Shown: positions 42,238-53,998 of the stretch, one piece after another | How positions within the stretch are numbered: the stretch's first letter is position 1 | Layout of the letters: each line of letters starts with the position of its first letter | Origin: Protopterus annectens | Lineage: Eukaryota > Chordata > Ceratodontiformes > Protopteridae | Reading direction: 5' to 3' | DNA: 64,000 bases | Assembly (NCBI RefSeq): GCF_019279795.1 | Contig: NC_056750.1 | Location: 829,513,519 to 829,577,518 of the forward strand | The notes under the pieces: generated by a model | Databases searched by the model: none | What the model was told of the DNA's origin: nothing | What the model saw: the letters and a program-made list of their open reading frames with translations, nothing else | Made by a program: the position numbers and the translations under genes

Positions 42238-42660
42238 TATTTACCCCCTGAGCACACTGCATATGCCTCATTCTTGCTTTGATCAAGCTGTATTTGCCCC
42301 CTGAGCACATTGAATGTGCCTCATTCTTGCTTTGATTAAGCTGTATTTGCCCCCTGAGCACATTGAATGTGCCTCATTCTTGCTTTGATCAAGCTGTATT
42401 TGCCCCCTGAGCACATTGAATGTGCCTCATTCTTGCTTTGATTAAGCTGTATTTGCCCCCTGAGCACATTGCACGTGCCTCATTCTTGCTTTGATCAAGC
42501 TGTATTTCCCCCTAAGCACATGGCAAGTGCCTCATTCTTGCTTTGATTAAGCTGTATTTGCCCCCTGAGCACATTGCACGTGCCTCATTCTTGCTTTGAT
42601 CTAGCTGTATTTGCCCCCTGAGCACATTGCACGTGCCTCATTCTTGCCTTGATCCAGCTG
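42238..42660. repeat. 53-bp minisatellite, about 8 copies
   Basis: The unit tatttgccccctgagcacat...ttgatcaagctg repeats every 53 bases at 42238, 42291, 42344, 42397, 42450 and onward to about 42660. One unit near 42503 is shorter. The variants gatcaagctg and gattaagctg alternate between successive units in the first five copies, hinting at a 106-bp higher-order unit. Confidence 0.9.
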
Positions 42661-42789
42661 CTGACATCATTCTTCTCCAAAATCCACTTTGTCCAAACAT
42701 TCCTTTCTTCATTTTGCTCCCGCACTCCCAATTCCTTTCTCACATAATCCTACAGTTCTGATAACTCCACTGACCTGCCCACTGCTGAC

Positions 42790-43090
42790 TGAGCTGCCAT
42801 GAATATATGCATTGTTTTTAGAAAAGCTGTTTTAAAAACATTGGAAATGATGAATTGTGCCATGAGTTATGCCACTGACATGTTCGCATCCAAAAAAATG
42901 CACCCTTTGCTGCCTGGGTGTCTGTGTGAGAAGTTGTTACCCACATTCACAACTCATCGTATCAACAATTACCCTCTAACCGAGCCATAAATATGTGGCA
43001 ATCCCTGCCGTCATCATGTTGCTACATGCTGACTTCAAACCAGTCTTGATCAAACATATATTCTATGAGCTGCTAACAAGGACATAAGTA
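42790..43090 (+). pseudogene. LINE RT C-terminal remnant
   Basis: The frame contains MHPLLPGCLCEKLLPTF then, after a stop, NMWQSLPSSCC and an F-rich end, resembling the C-terminal part of L2/Rex-like ORF2 (pattern P-YLCDLL-P, then WNSLP and FK-LK). It is short and decayed, so clade assignment is tentative. Confidence 0.4.
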
Positions 43091-43254
43091 AGGCTTTACA
43101 ATGGCTGCAGTAGTACTCTCATGTGGTTCACAGACAAACCTTCCCTCACTTCCTAGGATCTCACCCAGGTGCAAATTTCTCCTACTTTCCTTGTTTTCCA
43201 AAGTGACCAGCTTCTATTCACTATACACTACTGAACTGCTTAGTTTCATTACAT

Positions 43255-43979
43255 AGACACTAATAAAAAAGAAGTAACAATGAGCAGCGTAAGGAAACAG
43301 GCATTACCCAAGTCCAAGGTCCACACTCCACAAAATATGCACTGCAGTCACCAACGGTAACAGAAGGCAGTAATAAAAATAGCAGAACTCCTTTATTGTA
43401 GTCAACAAGGTAAGTGCTTTCACTGTAATAGCTTCATCAGACCAGATAACAGCTACAAACACACAGCCTATTTAAATACATTCGTAATAGGTGTAGCCAA
43501 TAGAAGTCTGACAATTAAATATTCAATTAACTGTCAAAGATGAACAAAGCTTCACACTAATGAAAAACCTGTATGAATAATAAAACTGAAATACTTATCA
43601 TTATACAAAAACTGTATAAAAAGCATGAAAACTGTATATTCAACATCCGTTCATATAAAAATATAAAAATTAAAAATAAAGAACTCTCATAACCAAATAT
43701 GCTCACATACACCACATAAAACATCACATAACACATCATTACTTAAACAATCTCCTTTTCTTACTCTCTTCTTACTGCCTTCTGTTTTGTGCCTTTTTAG
43801 TGATTTTTACTGATTTTTACCGTTGGTGACTGCAGTGTATATTTTGTGGAGTGTGGACCTTGGACTTGGGTAATGCCTGTTTCCTTCCGCTGCTCATTGT
43901 TACTTCTTTTTTATTATATTTGTGCATTGGTTTGAGCAACGGAGGATTTATCACTCGGTTACCACCTAGCTTGTTTTAA
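43255..43979 (-). mobile_element. mini-PLE 3: inverted-arm element
   Basis: Inverted arms 43265-43372 and 43772-43913 share gaagtaacaatgagcag, ggaaacaggcattaccca, agtccaaggtccacactcca and caaaatatgcactgcagtca. A one-sided tail (43914-43979) has a word like that in mini-PLE 1 (ggtttgagcaacggaggattt versus gggtttggatcagcgcgattt). CTGATGA...GAAAGCACT lies on the minus strand near the left arm. A short flanking repeat tttcatta (43244 and 43980) may be the target duplication. No coding sequence. Confidence 0.65.
43405..43445 (-). ncRNA. hammerhead-like core in mini-PLE 3
   Basis: Minus strand: GGT-CTGATGA-agctattacagt-GAAA-GCAC-TT-ACC. GGT pairs with ACC (helix I), and AGCACU is a near palindrome for a minimal helix III. 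Helix II is weak. Same arrangement as in mini-PLE 1 and 2. Confidence 0.4.
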
Positions 43980-45719
43980 TTTCATTATTTACATATCCAC
44001 TAATGTTTTCTGCAATGGTATCATGGCATCGTATTGCTCTTTCAAAACTGCATTGAAGTCATGCCTCACTGAGTCTGGCTATTTAATATACATATTCAGA
44101 AATTCAGACAATCCTTCAGCTGTTGCTTGACCACTTCCAATACATCTTCAATATGTGTTTTCCATAATCCTGTAACTATTTACTGATCATTTTCCTCACT
44201 AGGCTGAAGTTCACCCTTGGCAAGGTGCACCTTCACATTGTCTGTTCCTCACAAAACACCTCCTCTTCATCCTTCCGCAGATCTGAAGCCGTCCTTCCAA
44301 GGACAAGTCGTTACACCTTTTGTACCAGCATCACAGCAGAAACTATTCTTGATGCTCAGGACGCACATTTGTTCACTATAATGGACAAAATGGCTCAATG
44401 GAGAGACCAGCCTCATACAACAATCTCAGATCTACAATATGCACATTTTAATGTGTAGAGTGTGGTGTTTTGCTAATGCATGCAGTCAGCAAAGCTGCAG
44501 AAATATAAGAACATGCAGTTTACTTATTATTAGTGGAGAAATTACATTTTGAAGGAAAATATGCTAGTTTTGCTAATTAGTGACAGAAAATGGCATAACA
44601 CAAACTGTTTTGTAAACACAGAGATGTCTGTATCATAAATATTAAAATGCATTGGAGGGATGTAACAGATTTTACCTCCCATCTAAAATGTAGTTCATTC
44701 AGGGGAAGGTGAAATATTTCTATTTTGCATTATGAATGTACAACAATACACCAATGCAAGAAGTAGGTAATTCACATTTTATTCATGGCAGGGCGTATCA
44801 TTTTGTCACAATGATTGGTTGCTTGATCCTGTGGATGTTTGTGCACGATTCTAACATGGCTTCCTTTGTTTTCCTTCTAAGAGACAATATTCAGCCTAGC
44901 TACCTTCTAGCACATTGATCTTTGATGTCTATACAAGTGAACAGCATAGGTGCCAGTCCAGCTGAGAGAAGCAGCTGCTTTGTCAGCCATGAGCTGAACA
45001 AACTGCTATCAGCCTAGCTAGGTTGTAAGTAGTGCTGTTTACACACTCTATTGAGTTTATATGTTAGCATTTGTAGTTGCTGGGTTTAGCGGGTGACTGG
45101 TATAAAACTGCATAGCCACCCTTTATCTTCAATAGTTTTGCAACTTCTTGGATTAGAAAGCTGCAGCTGTAACATAGGGTATATATCTATTTTTTATTAT
45201 ATTGTAGCATATCTTTTATTGATATTGCAGCCCCTTAGACTACACTATACTGCAGCCATTTATTGCTACTTATGCCTATTCCTTTACTTTATTACAAGTT
45301 CAAGGAAGATTATTTGTTTTTCTTTTCCATTATTTTACAGCCCATTAGGTAAATGATCTGAGATTAACACTGTTGATTTACCCAATAATCTCTTACGTTG
45401 CTGTTGCTGCAGGTTGTCTCCTGCAAATGCTTTCCTATTGACTTAGTATCCTGCCGATCTGTTCAGTCAACTATATATATGTTTTACAAGTTATTTTTTA
45501 AATAAATAAAAAATACTTATACTTTCAAACCCTCTTGCAAACAATATACAATCCTTACCCAAAAATAATCTTGCAATATGTTAGCAAAACAAAGCTGTAT
45601 ACTTAAAGCAGTATCAGCATACATGCCGATAGTTTAAGCATTTTAACTGTTAACAGTTACTATAGACTACTGTTACCCCCTACACTCATAAAATATCAGC
45701 CAGAACAAAACATTGTCAT
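43980..45719. other. no gene recognised
   Basis: About 1.7 kb, AT-rich, with one 77-codon plus-strand frame (44225-44458) that has no recognisable domain. No tandem or long inverted repeats were noted. Confidence 0.4.
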
Positions 45720-47130
45720 ACCAGCCAAAACATGCCCTTATGTTATTCACATTAATGTACGACTGTTTAACAAAACTAAAATAACACTCATCTCATAAAG
45801 CTAGTATAACTATCATCACTGCCTGTTAACACTGACAAAGAATCATAGTTTAATAAAAACATCCTACCAACTATAAAACACTTGCCATATTGGTAAGCCT
45901 ACTACTTATATTGGGCAAAATCCTTGATCAATATTCTATAATACAAAGCAAAAAAAGTCTCAATTCAAAAATAATAAAAATATAGTTTATGAAGTATAGG
46001 AGCAGGTGCAACAAAATCTCTGAACTTCACGGTTGGACTGAACATAAACATGACGTATATGTTACTACTGAAACACTGCTAAAAAGAAAGATAAAAGATA
46101 AAGTAACTTCCAGGCTATAACATAATATAATGTAATATGAGTTGACCACCTAGCCAAAACATAGGATGAATCCCAGTATTAATCTCAATCTACTTTAAAA
46201 CAGTCAGTACCTAATTATCAGTTCCTAAATTTGACATGTCTGAAGAGCTGATAGTTACTGTCCAGTTGAAAGAACACAAATCTGTGTACATGATAGGTGT
46301 TTATAAACCTCCAACTTTCACATCCAGCAACACCAGCAGATAAGAAAACAGACTATCTTGGATAACTGCAAAAATAAAGCAAGCTATTACAGTGCTCGGG
46401 TACTTTAGCATTTACTGGCCAAAGCCTTACTGCTACAATTTATTTATTTATTTATTTATGTATATATTTAATTAAACTTATTTGGATTTTGTACAATTAA
46501 AGGTAGAACCAATTAGAGATGATGAGTCTACAGCAAGACAAAGACCGTTACACATACAACAGTGTTTCCTGACTCAGTAAGTGGCTGCAATCCATCTAAT
46601 TCAATGCAGAAACAAAGAACATGGCAGACAAATATGAGTATAGAAATTTTTTAACAAGACATATGTTTCAAGACTGTTTACTTATATCACTGCTAAAACA
46701 CTGCAACAGAAACCCACTAAAACACATCCTTCTCAGTCATTATGCCATTGACTATTACAACCAAACATTCTTAGCTCACTAGCCCCACTGCATAACAAAG
46801 TCAAACAGTTCCCTGATTCATGTCAAACACAAAATAGCTGATTAAACAAAGCATATGGGAAAATTAAATCAAGACTAGTCACCAACAGTTTAAAGGACTG
46901 ACATATAAAGACAGAATATGTATTTCATTTTACAGCAATCTATATATAAGACACATCCCAAAACAATTCTGAAATAGCACTGTGAGCCCCCTAACAATGT
47001 GCATATGTGTAAAAAACATAAATAACCAAATACACCCCTTGATAAAGCAAGCTACAAAACAGCTTGTAAACCAAATACCCATCTTATACAAACAGCAATT
47101 GCAATAATTAGGCAAAATACTTACTAATCT
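45720..47130 (+). pseudogene. decayed LINE endonuclease domain (5' half)
   Basis: In order: VIHINVR-LFNK (start of an AP endonuclease), a VTTETLLKRKIKDK-like block near 46060, SVYMIGVYKPPTF near 46285 (the YRPP block), LGYFSIYWP near 46395 (GDFN box, changed), LSHYAIDYYNQ near 46735 (SDH box) and SNLYIRHIPKQF near 46935, typical of the linker before RT. It fits an L2/Rex/CR1-like ORF2. The RT half appears to lie at 62900-63450, beyond the L1-like insertion. Confidence 0.55.
46438..46500 (-). repeat. (TTTA)n with short LINE-tail-like sequence
   Basis: A TTTA-type run (46438-46460) followed by aaacttatttggattttgtac. Read on the minus strand this resembles the short terminal tail of an L2-like LINE inserted into the endonuclease remnant, as at 13530-13755. 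Confidence 0.4.
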
Positions 47131-47234
47131 AACAATTATGTAATTCTATGAATAAATGTCTCATTTAATCTGTATACATCTCAGTCAATTATATAAAAGT
47201 GCTGCAAAACTGAATGAATCAATGAATCAATGTT

Positions 47235-47300
47235 GTTGTGTTGTGTCTTTCGGCTTTTCCCAGTTAGGGGTCACCACAGCGGAACTCCGGTCTGCTAAAA
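47235..47300 (-). mobile_element. RTE-type 3' end remnant
   Basis: On the minus strand it reads cgctgtggtgacccctaact then gggaaaagccgaaagacac, the 3' end pattern of the RTE at 20175-20215 (gcgacccctaacgggagcaacc). A trailing ACAACA run is the terminal repeat. Very short 5'-truncated insertion. Confidence 0.55.
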
Positions 47301-47371
47301 TCTTAAATTTTATTACAAGGCAACCTACTTGGAGAATGACTGTACATAGCAGCAAAAACAATAGCATATCA

Positions 47372-47383
47372 TATTAAAATTCT
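47372..47383. repeat. target-site duplication, left copy of L1-like insertion
   Basis: tattaaaattct, identical to 62832-62843. Confidence 0.8.
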
Positions 47384-47389
47384 AAAAAA

Positions 47390-50300
47390 CATTTTATTTT
47401 CATTATAAACATATGCAAATGTACATATAACAAATACAATAAAACAATAACAAAACTATTTACAATATTTACATTCATCCATGATAAACCATCATTTTAT
47501 CCATGAGAAGTTATCAGTATTTGTTCAAAAGGTTTTCCAATCTTTGCCATGCTATTTTTTATGAGTAATGTTATGAGTTTTATAACAAATGGTTTGCAAT
47601 TCTTTTTTTACAAACAACTTTTGCTAAATTAATAAAATCTTTAAACATCAAATCTTGTTTACTTTTCCAGTTCAAAGTAATAACTTTGCAAGAACTGACC
47701 AGAGTAACTGAATCTGAGATTTAGGTATTACATTAGGTATAGGAACATTGATTAGGATTAATGAGTTAATGAGTTAGAAATATGATTATCAGACCATAAA
47801 GCATTTACAAAATATCTGAAGCCTTTCCAGTATTGAACAACATTTCTACATTCAATGAACATGTGAACCTAGTTGGCCTCTAGTAATTCATCACATTTCC
47901 AACATTTACTTTCATGTTTTTGAGTATAAGATTTATTTTATGTGGAGTATAGAAACTCCTATTCATAAATTTCCATGTATACAATTCCCAATATAATGAA
48001 GAAGAGGTACCATACATAGAATTCAATAAAATTGTTTTTGGATTCATAAGATATTTGTTCTCCATTAATCTTTACATAGTAATTCCAAAAATCTGAGTCA
48101 CACTTTAGAGTGCCTTCTCCTAGTATGCTATAGATAGGTGAGATACTTAACTTTTGATTATCTGTCTTTTCAAGACACCTAATAAAAAGCTAGATTAAAC
48201 TAGGTATAGATTCAGTCTCGAGGTTGATTGATGCTCTCATTTTGTTTTCTATAAACTGCTGTAATGAGTGTATGAACAACCAACTGTCTTGACTATTATC
48301 AAAGCTACATAAAATAGAGTTTAGTGGTTTAAACTCTTATTTTGAATAAACTGAGGCCAGAATATGGAGTTATTTCCCTTTAATTTTGCATCTCATTGAT
48401 GTTGAAAGAATCTAGGCAATCAGGGGAGTACACTATAAGGAATATAAGAAATAGAAAATGTTTAATGTTGTAATTACTTTCAATTATATTTTTAAAGTTA
48501 TTAAATATTTGATTAATGCCATAAGAAAAATGATCAAACTTCTTATTAAATAAACAAAATTAATGTAAAAGCCAATGAACTCTACTTATTCCATATTGTT
48601 CCTTAAATTGATTTTCTATAGTTCTGACATCAGTTATATGAAGCTCATGTATTATTTTCCAGCCAGATATATAGATAGGTAGGATCCATTGTAATAGTAC
48701 ATTAATTATAACTGATTTGGAATAAAGATCTAAGCTAGGGAATGCTATCATATTACTCTTCCAAGCTCTAATGTGCCATTTATCTGCCAACCTACGTTTT
48801 AAGGGGAACCATAAAAATGTAAGTAGCATGAAATCTGTTTTTTTAAATACATTTTGGGAGGGGGTAGTATCAATGACTCTATAGAAAACAAAATTTTAGG
48901 AAAAATTATCATTTTAATTAAAGAGAGCCCATCCTCCATTGTGAAGAACATTTTATTCCATCTTTTGATTAGCTCACTAGTGGTGGTTATTAAATTATTG
49001 TAGTTTAGTTTAACAGACTCTTTCCATGTACTCTTTATACTGACACCCAAATATTCTAATACATCATTCTCCCAATTAAACAGGCCATTATCTCTTAAGT
49101 TTTTGTTGATATTTTTGTTAATTAGTATTTTTTTGGATTTATTATGATTAAATTTAAGCCCTGAAATTCTTTCAAACTTGCTTAAGGTATTTATAACATC
49201 ATGCAAAGAACCATCAATATCAGCTAACATTAACATATCATCACCAAATAATTGTATCTTATGACAATAGTCCTCATTAATTTGAAAGTCTTTCATTTTT
49301 TGCTTGTTTCTGATATATGTAGCAAAAGGTTCCATTGAAAGAGCAAACAATAATGGTGACAAAGGACAACCTTATCTGGTTCCCTTGAGGATTTCTAGTG
49401 GTGAGGATAGACATGATCCGATTTTCACATAAGCTTGTGCCCAACTATGAATTTTCAATAATAAGTTGACAAAATCTGAGAATTCTAAATCAATCAGAAT
49501 TTTTTGTAGATAAGACCAATTAGTAGAATCAAAAGCCTTTTCTATGTCTAGACTGATAATAGTTAGTTTTTTTTTGTATTTGCATGCTGTGTATATTAAT
49601 TATAGTAATTTAATAATGTTATCTTGCACTTTTCTATGAAGACTGAACCCTATCTGATCATTGTGTATTAGATTAGCTAATATTTTCTTTATCCTATTAG
49701 CTAATACTGTCATGAAATTTGTATAATCAGTGTTTAGTAATGAAAATGGCCTATATGAATCAGAAGGTTTGTTTTTTTTTACCTTGTTTTAATATGGGGG
49801 AGATTATTTCCATGATGGGGGTGTTATACATTTTTGCTTAATCATAGTAAAGTACTCATCATTTTCTTTATTATATATTCAGGAAAAAAATTATATATTT
49901 CAGGAATTATTCTATCCAGTCCTGGAACTTTATTATCTTTTAAATTTTGTATTTGCTCTTTCACTTCTGTTAGTGTCATTTGTTTATTTAATATGTTATT
50001 TTGTTGCATTGACACCTTAGTAGTTACATTTTCTTGAATAAAAGTATTTACTACATTATCTGTCTCCAAAATTGGTGTGTTATTATTTATATATTTATAG
50101 TAGTTTTTGAACACTTCTAATATGCCCATTAAGTTAGATGTTAATTGAACCATCACTTTTATATTTAATCTCATTAATAAGATTTTGATTGTTTATTTAT
50201 TTATTTTTTGGATCTTATTGCTATTTTATGTAGATATTTGGGATTTACAGCATAAGATTGTAATTTCAATTTTTCCAGGTTTATGGCTACCTTATGATTC

Positions 50301-51282
50301 AGAACATCAAAGTATTTTGATTTAACTTAGTAATTTCATCATGTGCTACTTTATTATTTGGTTTTGTGTCCATTTTTATCTTTTCTACTTTTTTTGTAAG
50401 TCATAAAGTTCTTTGTCTCACTCTCCTTTTTTTAAGGTACCGAGATTGTATTCTACCATATATATAAACTTTAAAGGTGTCCCATAGTGCAGTATCAGTC
50501 ATTTCACCATTATCATGTGTTTCTATAAACATGTCTGTTTCTTTCATTATGTATTCCCTAAAGTCATTTAACTTAGAAATCTTAAATAATCTGTATGTAT
50601 AGTTAATTTAAAGTTTATAGCATTATGGTCTGAAAGTGGACAAGTCATTATAGATATGTCACTTATTTTAGAGTATATATTATTTGATACAAAGACCTTA
50701 TCAGTGTTTGTTTCTGTACCAAACCAATATGAATAGGGAGTACAGAATAAGGAATAATGTTTTCTTAGACCATGTATATCTTTAAGGTTCATCTGGTTTG
50801 CAAAGTCATTTAACTTCTTGGCTTGAGATGTTAGCTTTATTTTACCATTTTTAGAAGTATCATTGTCTGATAATAGGCAGTTAAAATCACCTGTTGCTAT
50901 AATTTCCACTTCTGCATTTAAAGTAATCAGGTCCAGATATTTGTCAACATATTTAGTAATCAAAGGATAATACTGCCTATTGATTTCCAAACTAACCATG
51001 CTTAGCATCCCATCTTTATCTGAAATTATATCTATAATTCTTGGCATAGTATAAGTACTTTTCCAAAGAATAAGAGTGCCCCTTCTCTTAGTCTTAAAAC
51101 GCAAATCAGCCAGAATGGTTTAGCCATTAAATGGGTATTTTTGTAGGTCTTTTTTTAATAGATATGTTTTTCTGTAAAAAGATGATCTGGGCTTTATGCA
51201 TTTTGATATATTTAAGCAAACCAGCTCATTTGACATTATTGTTCAAACCATTAATATTTAATGATAAACATTTATAAGCCAT
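47390..51282 (-). pseudogene. L1-like ORF2: endonuclease, RT, Cys motif
   Basis: ATG at 51282 starts MAYKCLSLNINGLNNNVK, the classic L1 endonuclease start. FLQKN replaces the usual FLQET (catalytic Glu lost), GDFNCLL lies near 50900 and SDHNAINF near 50640. RT: LDIEKAFDSTNW near 49540, KGTR-stop-GCPLSPLLFA near 49370 (RQG Gln codon now TAA) and QLFGDDMLMLAD near 49250 (usual FADD changed to FGDD). C-terminal zinc-knuckle-like CWKC...HMFIEC at about 47900-47830. Multiple stops and frameshifts make this an inactive copy. The C-terminal motif favours the L1/Tx1 group. Confidence 0.8.
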
Positions 51283-51829
51283 TGACTATAATGTGTATGT
51301 TATTACTACTGAAAGACCTTTCTTCCGTGTTGACTTGAAATCTACTGACAACTTACTTATCATGGATGCATAACGTGTATTAAGCACTACTTTCAAAAAC
51401 CCCAAGCTATTTACAAACACATACATGAAACATAAAGTTTTTGGTTTAGTTAAAACTTAACTAAACCATCCATCCACCACTCTCCAATACCAGATAACAC
51501 AAATTGTCTATCTCTGCTTAGAATATAGTATAAAAAAAAAAATAAAAACATTATGAAAGCAACTAAAGAAATCTGAATCCATGAAATATATATTAGAATG
51601 AGAGTGTCCAATATATCTGAAGCTATATGAATATGTCTCATATGATAATAGCACCTCTAATACTTAGATATGCCAGAAATACATATCAGATCAAAGTATG
51701 AATAAACATTAGAAGCTGAAGGTTAAGAAGATTGTCATTATTTAAAAGAGTTTTCAAGAAACATCAGATAATTTAACCATTTTGCCAGTCATCTATCTAA
51801 CATTTTTCATGTAAGGATCTGTTGAAAAA

Positions 51830-51838
<9 letters not shown>

Positions 51839-51872
<34 letters not shown>
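51839..51872. repeat. (TA)n microsatellite
   Basis: Dinucleotide run after a poly-A stretch (51824-51838). Confidence 0.95.
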
Positions 51873-51875
<3 letters not shown>

Positions 51876-52657
51876 CTCATAAGTCTTAATATCTATGTTG
51901 ACATCTTTCATCAGGAAGGGGGAAGAGAGAGCGAGAAGAAAAAAAAAGGGGGCCTCACAACCCTATGTTTAGTTACTAAAGGTTTATTTATATAACATAA
52001 GTCTGATGTTAATATGCATAATGAGTTTTCTAATGGAGCTCCTAGTTCACCTGATGTCATTTAGTTACTAATAGCATCATTGAATCTGCAGAATGTATGC
52101 ATCTATAAGAGAACATAGGCATTTTCAAAGGAGTTAAACACTTTTATCAGAACTAATTATTTACCATTTAAAGTATCTAGTGAAGCATAACAGACTTTCA
52201 AGAGAAAATAATTCTAAGCACAACCATTTAACAAGTTCAAAAGGTCAAATGATGTCATCACTGTTGTTTCCCCAAGCTGCAGCTTCATAAACTTGTTAAA
52301 AAGTATCTAAATAGGCTCATGTACAACAAAAGTTGTCTCTAGTGAAGAAAAAAACATTTTTGGTGGGAAATTCAGATCTTGAAGCTTTTAAAGTTTACAG
52401 AAAGCAAACAAACAAAAAAAAAGAAAACACACTCAAACTGCCTTGTCAGTGCATGTCATGAATCTCCACAATGAGAACAGTCCCACGGACCACCAGTTTC
52501 CTCACAAAGCATCAACATCATGAAAAAATTAACCCTTTCATATAAAAACAGCTATTTAGAAGTAACAACAGCTGCCTCAAATCAGAAATCATATTATAAC
52601 ATTTCAGTCATTTACCCACCAGTTAACCAGGCCAGAGGGCGAAAAAAAAGGAACCTA

Positions 52658-52658
<1 letters not shown>

Positions 52659-52706
<48 letters not shown>
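52659..52706. repeat. (TA)n microsatellite
   Basis: Uninterrupted TA run in the L1 inter-ORF region. Confidence 0.95.
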
Positions 52707-52710
<4 letters not shown>

Positions 52711-53313
52711 TTATATTTAGCTATCTATAAAACATCATTAATGTACTGTATTAATGTTTGCATGTATCTGAACAAAGAATCTAAAACATCTAATTAGAAA
52801 CACTAATCAGAAACACCTTGTTACTCCACCACTGACCAACTAGAAAAATGCACTCTGGTATTAAGTCAAAGTATACTATTACTGAAGAATTAGAAGACAT
52901 ACATCATTTGTAGTTATTTAAAAGGGAAAAGTATGTACAATACTTCTAATGGGGAAAAGAGAGAAAAGGAACATTTGTAACAAAAAAGAGAGAGACACAG
53001 AGACACAGACAGAGAGAGAGAATGTTACTTAAATACCTAGTCTATATGTAATTAGAAGATGTATATAGAGAAAGGAAAAGAGAAAGTTAATAATAAAAGT
53101 TATTCACATTGCTTTACAGCATAGAGACTTTACAGAATCAAATATATTATGATTCATAGAACAAAGCATTTAAAATTAGAAGGATTTTATTCATTTGTCC
53201 TTTAGTTTCTTAGTTTTATTTGCTCCTTCCTTCACAGACCATCCATTTTTTGTTTCCTGTCTTTTCAAACTCTGGGATAACCATTCCATTTCTTCTATGC
53301 CCGAGAGTATTTT

Positions 53314-53998
53314 CTACTTTTGGATAAATTCTACTGCTTCTTGTAGAGAATCAAAGATCTTCACTCCTTCTGGCAAGGTGATTTGTATTCTTGCAGGAAA
53401 AAGAATTTGAGCTTTAATACTGGCTTTTTTCAAGGACTTAATTAGAGGAGCGCACTCCTTTCTTCTGGATATTACTGTAAAGGTGTAGTCAAAATGAATA
53501 ACCTTTTCACCCATTTTGATAGGGGAATTAGTCCAAGCTGATTTCAGCACTAAGTCCTTGTCCTGCAAAGAAAGAAATCTAACCTGGGGTTAGATGAACT
53601 TAGAGATGAAGCTGAATTTGCCAGGGACCGATGGGCCCTCCCAATTCTAAAAGAGAGGAATTCAGGCATGTTTATTGCTGATGAAAACCACTTATTGAGG
53701 AACTGAATCATGTTACTACCCTCTTCTTTCTCAGAAATTCCATATATTCTTATGTTATTCCTCCTTGATCTACTTTCAAGGTCTTCCAGTTTCTCAATCA
53801 GCCTGATCTTTTGTTTCAGAAGAAATTCATTGTGATGCTCATTTTCTGTCACTCTAGTATCTATGTCAGTTATTGTTTCCTCTAAGGCAAGAATCTGTTC
53901 AGATTGTTTTTTTCCTATTCCATTTAGAAGTTCCAGTTGTTTACTGCATTCTTGTTTGATAATATCCATTTTGTTTTTGAATTTGTCCATTTTAGTGA
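53314..53998 (-). pseudogene. L1-like ORF1: coiled coil, RRM and C-terminal domain
   Basis: Immediately downstream of the repeat array the frame reads MDKFKNKMDIIKQ, then a heptad-rich coiled coil (LEETITDIDTRVTENEHHNE), RSRRNNIRIYGISEKEEG (start of the L1 ORF1p RRM), FRIGRAHRS, a frameshift near 53560, then the C-terminal domain (FDYTFTVISRRKE, FPARIQITLPEG) and a stop at 53314. L1 ORF1p forms RNA-binding trimers through the coiled coil. The normal N-terminus, about 30 residues, is what the array repeats. Confidence 0.8.

Larger units (their letters stand above)
51283..53313 (-). other. long inter-ORF region with two TA arrays
   Basis: About 2 kb separates ORF1 and ORF2, far more than in most L1 elements. 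It contains a purine-rich stretch, (TA)n at 51839-51872 and 52659-52706, a GA-rich tract at 52985-53025 and no coding motif. One or more secondary insertions, perhaps the block between the two TA runs, are possible but unproven. Confidence 0.45.
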
